Source: Antedon bifida (Eukaryota; Echinodermata; Crinoidea; Comatulida; Antedonidae). From it: a DNA stretch of 64,000 nucleotides. Position 1 is the stretch's first letter, and each line of letters starts with the position of its first letter. Location of the stretch: assembly GCA_963402885.1 (NCBI GenBank), contig OY727097.1, positions 27,211,401 to 27,275,400 of the forward strand, given 5' to 3'. A program made the translations under genes and the position numbers. Of this stretch, positions 23,101-37,666 are shown in pieces. The notes under the pieces are model-generated. The model had not been told where the DNA came from, did no database searches, and saw nothing but the letters and a program-made list of their open reading frames with translations.

Positions 23101-26100
23101 CTTCAGGTTTCCATGATAACTCAGTTCTTTGAGGTATAACATTCTATTGAATAAATGATAAATAAATTATTTATAAGCTAAAAGATTTTGTTATTGTATT
23201 GTTTGTTACACATCTGGCTTATGTACATCTTTCGGAAAAATGAGGGGTTCCCCCGGAGTACTGTTCCATTCAGCCCGTCGTTGTGGACAGACAAACAGGC
23301 CGTTGGGTGGCAGCACTTGACAAGAACGGACTCTTAGGGGAGAAGAAAGTTGTGGTATGTGTCGTCCACACCTGTGCGCAATTCAACCCAGGAACGTGCA
23401 AGTCGCAGGTTATTCCCCCATTTACATTTACAACACATTTATAGTTCAACATGCTTAGCTGATACTGTACATTATATGCAACTGTAATTCTGTACCTTAA
23501 CATCATTTGTAGCTGAAATAATGTGATTAATGTTAACTGCATCTGCATCTAGTTTATCAGGATTGTGTTGAAGAATAACACCCTCACCAGCACAGCTATA
23601 CAAACTCAACGACTGCTTCTCTTCCGACAGGGCTGAAGAGAACAAAAAACAATACAATACTTAATTGCCGATGTTGTTATTGTCAGCATTCAACACATGT
23701 CAACATAACAGAAATAGGCCTGTTTGGTGTAAAATTTGATAAAAGAATTTACAATGTAGTATTACTGCAGTACTGCATTTACTTTGATTCAATATTGTAT
23801 GTAGGCATGTTGATAGTCAGTGGCACAACGAAAGACTACAGGCGAGTACTCAATACAGTAGAACCCATATAAGACACTTTCTGGACCCAACAAAGTGTCC
23901 CCTTAATAGGGGTGACCTCTGATTAGGTGTTGGCTGTAATGTTAAAGCATATATCACCCTTCGTTCAAAGAAAAATGTCCCCTAAATAGAGCTGTTTGTC
24001 GCTCGTATAGCGGTGTCCCAGAGTAGGGTTCTACTGTATGTGTATATAAAGAATAATTATGTTAATCAATGTTATCTTACAATTGTTAGAACAGACTGGT
24101 CCCCAGCAGACACGATACACGGTCCTTTTATGGTAAGTACTTGACAAGCGAGGTGGTCTGTAATAAAGAGGAAACAATGTATTATTCTTCAAGAACAAGT
24201 CTAACTTGTTTATCTTAAAGCTCAGGTACAGGCATGAATTTTAAATATAATATCTGGTTAATTGTACATAAATCAAAATATTTGTAACAGAAATCAAGAC
24301 GAAAAAACATGAATTTCCCATAATTCAGTCAAATACAAAATTTTGCAAAATTCTGCCATAAAAACCAGGAAGACTGTTTTTCAGTAGTTAGGTAGTTTAA
24401 CCTAATGTAATAACATGTCTGGTGACTCCCTAGAAGGTGAAAAAAGATGGTGGATATACGGTGGATAATTTTTGCTATAGCATGAAAATAAAAATCTGAA
24501 GTTGAATAAAAATACCAGAAATGTAAAATTCAAGTTATATTACCTATATTTAGTCATCTGATAACATTTTTTACCACACCGTTTATTTTTCATACCTTTT
24601 TAAAATGCCTCTCTATTTACAAAATTTGTGTACAAAAGAATAGAGATTTTACTGTGTAATTTGAACTATCCCCCCACTGATAAGAAAGTGCTTATTTTCA
24701 ACAAGCTTGTGTCACACAAATAAAATCCCAAAAATTATGAAACATAGGGGATACTATAGATCGATAATTATTGGAATGTATGATCAATAGAAATTTTTTG
24801 CCCGCACCTGGCCTTTAAAGCTCTGTCTACACTATCTTTATGTGACAAAAAAATGTGATGTGAAAATATATGGACATGATGATGTCATATCACTACCATA
24901 TTTGAGCATCACTACCATATTAAAGCAAATCACTACCATATATGGGCACATCAATCTAGTTTGATAGTGTAGACAGAGCTTTATTCAGATGATAATGATG
25001 AATGAAGTCGCTTACTTATTAGAAAATACACCATATATTCCAACTCTGCCATCATCTGTTCCGTAGGCTAACCATCCCTCAATCTTTGGGTGCCATGACA
25101 ACTGTAAACAAATCAACGTAAAGAAACAGTGAATGTCTCAATCCACAGTTACTATATTTTTACACTGTATGAATGTATTAAGCTCTACACTATTGGACTT
25201 TCTGTGACAAAAAATTATGTGCCTATATATGGACATGATGATGTCACATCACTACCATATTTGGGTATATCACTATCATATTTAGGCATATTATCACTAC
25301 CATATTTAGTATATTATCACTACCATATTTGGGTATATCACACTTTTTTTGTCAAACTAGTTTGACAGTGTAGAATAGAATAGTGTAGACAGAGCTTTAA
25401 AAAATGACTGAAACATTAATAGGAAGAATATATTTAAAACAACGTACAGCTGTGACCTTTGACTTGATGCCTTGCCAGAATGTACTGATGTCATGCTGGT
25501 TGGCAAGCGAAGAAGTATTCCACACTCGGATTAGGTTATCTCCTGAACCAATAGCTAGTCGTCCAGGATCATGAGGTGAAGTGTCCAAACAGTACAAAAA
25601 ACCACCTAAAGATGGCATATTCCATTCTGACTGTAGGGTATCCATGTTCCATTTTATTATCTTTGAATAAATACAGTAAAATAATTAAAATCTACTAATA
25701 TCCATTAGGGAACTTTCATTTGGGATGATAGACAAACAGAAGTGAGTTCTGTTTACTTTCCACAATTGTCACGGTTTGTTTAGTCACTTGATAATTTATC
25801 TACATTTTGAAACAAAAGTTTGCTATTGTTAGAAATGAGTTACTGGACAGAATAGTAAATGTAGAACCCTCATTTTGGACACCCCTATTCAGGGGATACT
25901 GCTATTAAAGGAGTGGCATAACAGCTAAGAGCGCTCACTGGCTAAACCAAGGGGCCCCAGAGCTCAAAGGACCCAGAGCAAGTCCAATGCAAATACCCAG
26001 CATTGGAGGGCCCATTGGAAGTGCTAAACCAGGGGCCTTTGCCCTGTGCGTTACGCCACTGTGGTAAGGTGCCTGCAACTGTACAGCTTAATCAAGATTA

Positions 26101-28462
26101 TGCCAATATACTTGCCTGTCTGTCCATAGATGTAGTAATGAACATTTTGGCTCCAATATCGCCACCAAAACTAATGTTAAACACAATCCGGGAATGGAAG
26201 ATGCCATCAGCCTGACCGAACACATCACATTTATTTTTCCCAGGTCTGCACAAATCCCAGAAGAGCATCTCACCACTAAAACATAAACAATTATTAACTT
26301 AAAAACATAATTATTACAAATACTCAGAATAATACACCATTTTTCATCATTAGCTTAAAATATTTTGTGACTGAAACCAAATGTTGAAACTTCAACACCC
26401 TCCACCCATTTATCATTAGTTTAAAATGTATGCATTACTCAAATTGTCTCATCCTTTGGAAAGGACATTAAGATTTTGATTTTGTGTACAGTACATTTAA
26501 AACGTACATGTGCGGTGTAGATTACTTGAATACATTATTCGAAAAAGAATAGGACAATGGATTCTGTCTTTGTGTGGTAATAATGGTAGTCGCTGTGCTG
26601 TACTGTACATACTCTATGACATGATTATGTAGAAGGCCTAATCCAACTATTAAACAGAACATTTACATTTATACAGTAATACTCACGAATGTGAACTTGA
26701 AATCAAACGACGTGGAGTATTTTTTGGCCAGTAGAGTGTCAGCCACACTCTACTTCTTCTAGGGTCTTCCTCTCCCTTCTCTTTGGCTCTGAATCCTCCC
26801 ACTCTGGATGGCAGTCTTAGAGTCATCACAGCCTTCCCCTGACTCATGTTCCACAGTCTGACCGTTCTGTCTCGACTTGAAGTAGCCACGAGGCACCCGT
26901 TTGGTTTCTCTACAATTTTTTCTTCATTTTCAACTTAAAGAAATGAATCAATGTTATAAAGATATATAATTCAAGTTTATTTTTTATTTTATTTCGAAAC
27001 TCAACCCAACAGGAAAAAAAAAATTGCCAATAACAGGAGGGTTAACATACAAAAACAGGACGAATAAAAATACAAAGATCAAATGCCTAAATAATAAACA
27101 TTATAAATTATAAACATTGATAATAAATATACCTAGTGACTCTATACATTAGAAGCATACCTGTTTCATTTACATCATTTTCAACTGTTTGTTGTTTGTT
27201 GACTTTTATTTCCTCCCCTGCAACTGGGCACCAGACGACACTGTGCACCTCGTCATCATGACCACGAAGCTTGTGAACTATGCCACCTCTCTTACCGATG
27301 TTAATAACTAAAACAACTCCGCTCTTGTACCTATGAACATAATAGATCAACTTGGTCTTTATCTTTAAAAAGATACCTGCTAAAATTTGGGGTGGGGGAA
27401 AATAGTTGTTGGAAAAAACCAATTATAAATTATTATTTAAATTACAGTTTAATTTGTAATTATTATTAATGATAGAAAATATATACTGTAGTTTGATGTT
27501 TGCATTGGTGTATAGACAAAATGTAAAAAATAGACATCTACCCAACAATGACATGAGCAACATTATGTGGACTACAAGACAGACAGAATATGTGGCCATG
27601 TTCTGGAGTGAAGGATTTCACTTTCTTGTCAACAAAGTTCCAACAGAGAATTGTCCCTTTGACGTCTCCTGTGACAATAAGATCTTTTCCCAGTTCAGAC
27701 CAATCTATAGCTGTTGGTTTGTCCTGAATAGAAAAATGAAAATTAAATAATTAATATTTTCTGACATGAATTTACAAAGCACTGGAACTTGTTATATAAC
27801 AGGTGCTAATGCAAAGTTTTTTAAAAGTCAAATACACAAATGATAATCAGTGGTCAAACGTGAACCTAACTTGCATTTAGGAAAAAAACAGTATAAAATC
27901 AAGGTGATATCAATTATTATTTTATATAAATAGTTATTGGCGTTCAATACAAAATACCAGAAGTTGATTTATCACAACCAAAATAAATAAATCGTAAAAC
28001 AGTACAATTCTCCCTTTCATTTCATAGCCCTAATATATCTTTTATTTTTAATTCTAATTTATTATTTCTATTCATTTAAATTATATTTATTTACATAATT
28101 TACTAGGCTAGCCTCTAATTAATAAAGCGCAATCTAGGCCTAGGCCTAATTATTTGAGTAAACACCTTATGAGAATTGTGACGATGTAGTTCAGAAAGTG
28201 ACCTGATATCCCAAACTCTGACCGACAGGTCTTCACTAACGGAGGCGCAGAGATTTGACTGTCCGTCATTCTTGCTAAAAACTACCCCAACAACTCGTTC
28301 GGTGTGACCAATCAAATGGCCTACGAACTCTGCCCGTGGTTTTCGAGCATTAAACAAACAAATGGAGTGTCGAGCAGCAAACAAAAATATCCCTTCTGTA
28401 TTTGTATCTGTAGCCCTACTACAATACCAATTTGGTGACGGTGGAATTATCTCAGAATTCAT
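14145..28462 (-). CDS. GEMIN5: Gem-associated protein 5 (SMN complex, snRNA cap-binding WD40 protein)
   Basis: Twenty-four coding exons sum to 4734 nt (1577 residues; human about 1508). Exons: 28166-28462, 27542-27723, 27161-27330, 26687-26933, 26116-26275, 25448-25660, 25016-25101, 24081-24157, 23496-23632, 23070-23143, 22624-22981, 22191-22365, 21305-21727, 20897-21013, 20660-20758, 20442-20579, 19964-20111, 19476-19595, 18713-18923, 17853-17964, 17111-17283, 16305-16458, 15239-15906, 14145-14339. The N-terminus [13 protein letters not shown] keeps the Trp-Tyr pair used for m7G-cap recognition in human GEMIN5. About residues 50-720 form the tandem WD40 propellers ([47 protein letters not shown]). 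A charged linker follows, then the helical TPR-like dimerisation region ([16 protein letters not shown]) and a C-terminal RNA-binding region. Role: delivery of snRNAs for Sm-core assembly, and translational control. Confidence 0.96.
14572..14928. mobile_element. MITE, TIR AAAGATGTATTGTCCCCC, subtype 2 (GEMIN5 intron)
   Basis: CTTAAAGAGGCATTGTCCCCCA at the left, TCAGGGGGACAATACACCTAT at the right. Inner blocks ATCACTTCCGTA and GGCTGGCAGCCAATTTGACC match copies at 48495-48849 and 50726-52207. Confidence 0.85.
16582..16766. mobile_element. MITE-like element, CAGTGGC...GCGTTAC ends
   Basis: CAGTGGCATAATGGCTATGG at the left and CTTCTGCGTTAC at the right. Inner phrases CAAGGGCCCTGGA, GGAGGGCCACTT and CCTAAACTAGGGGCC recur at 6530 and 25911. 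It lies in a GEMIN5 intron. Confidence 0.6.
17289..17594. mobile_element. MITE, AAATGTATTGTCCCC subtype 2, eroded right end
   Basis: Begins AAATAAATGTATTGTCCCCA and carries GTTTTAATCAAGTTATTCAGTT and TTTTCGATCCAATTTTTGG as in the 14572 copy. The right end has lost the GGGGACAATAC block. It starts about 6 bp upstream of a GEMIN5 exon acceptor (17284). Confidence 0.75.
18170..18566. mobile_element. MITE-like element with GCGAATGAGGCTTAA-type ends
   Basis: Left AAAGCCTTGATCGCACCGAA and right CCAGTGCGAATGAGGCTTAA are imperfect inverted repeats extending inward (TTTGGTCAAATTTACTG / AGTTAAATTGACCATTTT). About 397 bp, non-coding, in a GEMIN5 intron. I see only one copy here. Confidence 0.55.
19268..19395. 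mobile_element. Fragment of the TACAGTAGAACCC MITE family
   Basis: Has TTAATAGGGGTGTCCCAAAG and ends TCTTCTACTGTAG. The left end is degraded (TCAGAACCTCTATTAACAGG). Confidence 0.6.
19752..19930. mobile_element. MITE-like inverted-repeat element
   Basis: Left AGCTATGTCCACACTGGGCCC and right GGGTACAGTGTGAACATAGGT are imperfect inverted repeats. 179 bp, non-coding, in a GEMIN5 intron. Confidence 0.5.
20220..20297. mobile_element. Hairpin MITE family A, copy 5 (short)
   Basis: Only 78 bp: AAGCTTTGTCTACACACTAG to GTGTAGACAGAGCTTTA. Internally deleted, keeping both ends. Confidence 0.85.
21206..21275 (-). mobile_element. tRNA-derived SINE-like fragment
   Basis: On the minus strand it reads GTGGCTTGGTGGTTATGATGC, an A-box-like start resembling that at 35545 and 62200, then TCGGCTACCAATCCAAAGTCC. 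Short and decayed. Confidence 0.4.
21847..21967. mobile_element. Hairpin MITE family A, copy 6 (right end missing)
   Basis: AAAGCTCTGTCTACACTATC and GACATCATCATGTCC are present. The element stops at ATATGGGCACAT without the CACATAAAGTTTGATAG end. Confidence 0.85.
23854..24039. mobile_element. MITE with perfect TIR TACAGTAGAACCC (Tc1/mariner- or pogo-like)
   Basis: Starts TACAGTAGAACCC and ends GGGTTCTACTGTA, a perfect 13-bp inverted repeat that includes terminal TA, as expected for a TA target site. Contains GTGTCCCCTTAATAGGGGTG. Best copy of this family in the window. Confidence 0.8.
24816..24983. mobile_element. Hairpin MITE family A, copy 7
   Basis: TAAAGCTCTGTCTACACTATC to GATAGTGTAGACAGAGCTTTA. 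Inner CACTACCATATT block is repeated three times. It ends about 30 bp before the donor of a GEMIN5 exon (25016). Confidence 0.88.
25177..25400. mobile_element. Hairpin MITE family A, copy 8 (expanded)
   Basis: TTAAGCTCTACACTATTGGA to GTGTAGACAGAGCTTTAA, about 224 bp instead of about 150. The extra length comes from extra TATCACTACCATATTT blocks and a doubled TAGTGTAGA end. Confidence 0.85.
25911..26062. mobile_element. MITE-like element, GAGTGGCATAAC...GTTACGCCACT ends
   Basis: GAGTGGCATAAC at the left and GTTACGCCACT at the right are inverted repeats. Inner GGAGGGCCCATTGGAAGTG and CTAAACCAGGGGCC match 6530 and 16582. It lies in the GC-AG intron of GEMIN5. Confidence 0.65.
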
Positions 28463-28727
28463 TTTAAATGAATTTCATTTTCGGCATTAAACTTCTCATG
28501 GGAGCTTCCATTTTGAAAGAACGTTTTGCTATTTAACTATTTTTTGCTATTTTGACTGCCTGTCAATTAAAATCTATTAAACACGTGAGTTTGTGTAGGC
28601 ACAAAAACGGAAAATACGGTTGAATAGAAAAGTAAAAATATCTAATCGTTGGAGGCGCTATTAAATTTTATCAGAGAAGAAAAAAATGTTTTTGTTTGTA
28701 CTCTAAAAACACTGATCTGATGCAAGT
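28463..28727. promoter_or_regulatory. Shared upstream region of the divergent GEMIN5 / MRPL22 pair
   Basis: Only 265 bp separate the two start codons, so both genes must share or overlap their promoters. No TATA box is evident. No repeat copy interrupts it. Human GEMIN5 and MRPL22 have the same head-to-head arrangement. Confidence 0.65.
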
Positions 28728-30725
28728 ATGAATGTAATTAAAAAGACAGGTTTGTAAATTCATATATACATATACGTGTATGAGATTTTTTTTCTCTCAG
28801 ACTTTATATAACAGAGGAAAATGCCAAACGAAAGAGCTAGGCCTAGCCTAGATTACGCTTCTTCACACACCACACACGGTGGTCGAGAACGTCACACGTG
28901 CTTGAAGAATAGGGAACGAGAGCCGCCTAGCCTAGATAAACATAATGCGGATTTTTCCTTTTACCTTTTGTATTTATTTAATCAATATGTAATTTTCTTC
29001 CAGCCTTTACCTCCTGGACACAGAGAGCGATAGCGTTGATTCAACCAACATCAAAACAAATTCACCAAAACTTGCAAAATACACAAAAAATATGCTGCTT
29101 TTGCCATAGGTAGTGAACCTTCAAATTTGTTTTTTTTTATATTTATTTAAAAAAAACATTGGAATAAAAATTTAATCAAATTAAATATAAACATAGAAAT
29201 TGCAATTACTACACAGGGATTTATATAATATACTGCATTAACTATTTATTAAATTGTTATTGTTATCTTTCAGATATCCCAGTATTGCAAATATTTCAAG
29301 ACCAATTCATACATCGACGACTCAAGCAGCAGGAAATTGGGAAAAGAATAACAATATTAAATATCCACCGCAACTTCCAGGAGAGCCTCCTAGGATGGCT
29401 GTAAGAAAGTATTATAAATAATTATAGCTGGGTAGGCTGGTGAGGGGACACATTCCAATATTAAAATATCTAGGGAAACGTGGATTGACACTACAGTATG
29501 ATTTGATTTGATTCAGGTTTCAACATAAAATTACAATACAAAAATTAAAAATACAAAATGAAACAAGCAAGGAATTGCACAGACACAAGAAACCAAGGAT
29601 ATAGCCCATAAAGTCGAAAAAAAACCAACTTATTTCCAATGGGGTCCTATTATTATAAACAAGAGTGACAAAAACAAAAAAGGTATGTTAACTATTTGTC
29701 TCAGCATAAATGTATTGTATTTATTTTGACAGGAAGTTTACCATTGTAGAAGACAAATTAAATACAGCAAAGAGAAGCTGTGGTACATAGCAACATTTGT
29801 AAGTATACCAGTGATATAGTCACAAGAAATAAAGTGGTGCAGTTTTCACAAGAGAACAATCTCTGTTAAAGCCACTGGGTTGTCAAAGGCCTCTGTGAAA
29901 ATGTTGAAACCTTACCAACCATACTGGTGGCTACGGCCCTGTATACAGCATCAATATTTCAATTTAGATCTACAGACACAACTTCATTTAATACAAAAAG
30001 TAAAAGATAATATTAACTGTGGTGTGATTTTTTTTTTCAGATCAAAGGTATGATGATTGACGATGCCTTAACACAGTTGGACCATATAAACATGAAAGGG
30101 GCTAAGATTGTAAAAGAGGTATAGTAAATGTATAATTGTTTAAATGGGCAACAGACCTAACACTTCAACATTTCAAGGGACCTAATGACCAGTCCCTTCA
30201 CTGGAACTGAATAGGCCAACCTCATAAAAATGGTAAAAAAAACAAAAACATTTGCTTTTGTAGATTTTATTGGAGGCGCAGGACATGGCAGTGAAAGACC
30301 ACAATGTTGAGTTCCGATCAAATCTTCACATCTGTAAGTTCACCCATTATTGTACAGGATTTGGCCAAATATGGTAGTAATGTAACATCATCATGTCCAT
30401 ATATGGGCACATTACATTTTTTGTCACATAAAGTTTGATAGTGTAGACAGAGCTTTACAGTCGTACACATTTTGTATAGTAAAGAAACCCTAATAAATAT
30501 ATTGTTTTGTTTTCAGCAAGGGCTATTTCAAGTAAAGGTGAACATGATAAAGCCATTCGGATACATGCTAAGGGACGCTACGGAATCATGAATATTAATT
30601 ACAATCACTTCTATGTTTGTCTTAAAGAGGGACCACCCCCTAAGAAAGAAGTAGTCACTAGTTATGACCAAGCCAGGGAATATATTGAAAATCAACGCAA
30701 GAGAACAATTATACAAGGATTGTAA
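28728..30725 (+). CDS. MRPL22: Mitochondrial large ribosomal subunit protein uL22m
   Basis: Seven coding exons: 28728-28749, 29004-29109, 29274-29400, 29733-29798, 30041-30118, 30264-30333, 30517-30725 (678 nt, 225 residues). The mature part is unmistakable: [60 protein letters not shown], then [20 protein letters not shown]. uL22 lines the polypeptide exit tunnel of the mitoribosome. The first about 60 residues ([19 protein letters not shown]) are rich in Lys, Arg, Ser, Thr and Gln with almost no acids, fitting a mitochondrial import sequence. The first coding exon is only 22 nt; it was chosen because it opens with ATG and joins exon 2 in phase 1, and is less certain than the rest. A polyadenylation signal lies at 31021. 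Confidence 0.93.
29817..29948 (+). repeat. Interspersed repeat E, copy 1 (MRPL22 intron 4)
   Basis: Carries GTCACAAGAAATAAAGTGGTGC, GAACAATCTCTGTTAAAGCC, ACTGGGTTGTCAAAG and GTGGCTACGGCC. The same order occurs on the minus strand at 32910-32744. Type unknown, no coding sequence. Confidence 0.7.
30358..30457. mobile_element. Hairpin MITE family A, copy 9 (left end missing)
   Basis: CCAAATATGGTAGTAATGT to GATAGTGTAGACAGAGCTTTA. It lies in MRPL22 intron 6, starting about 25 bp after the exon 6 donor. Confidence 0.85.
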
Positions 30726-31799
30726 TACATTGTAGTTATAACAACCAATCATTGTGATTAAACATCCTAAAGCTCTGTCTACACTAACAAATATGGTAGT
30801 GATATGACATCATCATGTCCATATATAGGCACATCACATTTTTTTGTCACATAAAGTTTGATAGTGTAGACAAATGTAGCGTGTCAAAACCAATCATAGA
30901 TCATTATGATTATTACTTTTTCACTGTGCATAAATTAACACAAAAAGGACAATTGTTAGTATAGAACAGTTACTGTGTGTGACAACAGCAAGTGTATCTA
31001 GAGATCAATTCACGAATTCAAATAAAGTGTTAAAAAACATTCAGTTCGTCCGTTTGTACATTTTTAAGCAACTAGTCAAGATCATAAAAAGTACCATTTA
31101 TTCTACATATGCTTAGTCACATACCATTCTACAAACATTAATAAAGCAAGAATATACACATTTATTAGACACTTGGGTTAATTTATCTTTTATCACACTA
31201 TTTTGTAAATGGTATAAATCAAATATTTGTATCCAGATACTTTACAATTAATGTAGGTCGCTGTACTCTGTACATCACTTTGATTTCAAACACGGTATTT
31301 ATATAAAATATTACATATTGACAGAGTGGATGAACTGAGGTTTATAAATTGAATATGTTCAACACGCCGAGATTCAAGGAAGCCATTTTTTAAACCCAAA
31401 ATTATCATTTCTGTAATGGCATTCATTGTTGTATTTTTGATGTGCATGATACAAGCCAGTAAAAATTTACAAGATTTTATACACTATATTTCTTTGATGT
31501 GTGTAGGATGAAAACAAGTTTATCTGTATGTCTGGTCACTATAGTATTTGTTTTAACCCGAAATATTTACCGGAATTCATTTACTAGTATATAAAACCAT
31601 CACATACACTGGTGCGACATCATTTATTGTTTGATGATGATAACGTTTGATGTACACAAAATAAGCAGGTAACAATTTACAAGTGTACTGCACATGAGTT
31701 CTTTGTGGATACTAAGATTGTGTGTGTTAAATTCATCCACATCCTTACAAGTACACTTGTCTTGCAAAATGTTTATAAAAAATGAAATTATGATTGTGT
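30726..31799. other. Intergenic region between convergent MRPL22 and SMU1
   Basis: Holds the MRPL22 polyadenylation signal (AATAAA 31021-31026) and, on the minus strand, one for SMU1 (31628-31623). Apart from the MITE at 30769 I recognise nothing else in it. Confidence 0.6.
30769..30871. mobile_element. Hairpin MITE family A, copy 10 (in MRPL22 3' UTR)
   Basis: CTAAAGCTCTGTCTACACTA to GATAGTGTAGACAAATG, starting 44 bp after the MRPL22 stop and upstream of the AATAAA at 31021. It should be transcribed as part of the mRNA. Confidence 0.82.
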
Positions 31800-37221
<5,422 letters not shown>

Positions 37222-37666
37222 CCTAACTTTTTAATTTCAACCAAGCGAGGGTTGTTCTGCTGTTTTGACGCTGGATGATAAACTATCATTAACTAGATTT
37301 CAGTTTTTACTTTCATGTTATCTTTTTATTTAACAAAATCAAGAATTAAATACTAAATGTATTTTAATAATATTTAAAATGCTATTTGTATCATTAGATT
37401 GGAAAATGTATGATTTTTATATGTTGCTAAATATAATATTCTTGTGTACTATAAACGGGTCAACGAATAGTGAGGTTAACAAGTGAGGGACACGTTGAGC
37501 CCAACGCTCGAGTTGTCGTCACGTTGAGCAGCAACAACGCCAAAACAAAGGACCTTTTTTCCTAGCGGCGAATAGAAGCAGAACCGTTGCCTAGCCTGGG
37601 AATTGAAGTTGATCTCCGAATGATGTAAAAGTTTCTCATACACATTTATAGTGTATTGCTTTGAAA
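37222..37666. promoter_or_regulatory. Shared upstream region of the divergent SMU1 / WDR61 pair
   Basis: 445 bp between the two start codons. A relatively CpG-containing core at 37450-37620 (CACGTTGAGC occurs as an approximate direct repeat near 37490 and 37520). Free of MITEs. Promoter function is inferred from the divergent layout. Confidence 0.5.

Noticed and set aside
28821-29033. 70-codon open frame [12 protein letters not shown] as the start of MRPL22
   Set aside because: It is out of frame with MRPL22 exon 2. The ATG at 28728 with phase-1 splicing gives a continuous frame instead.
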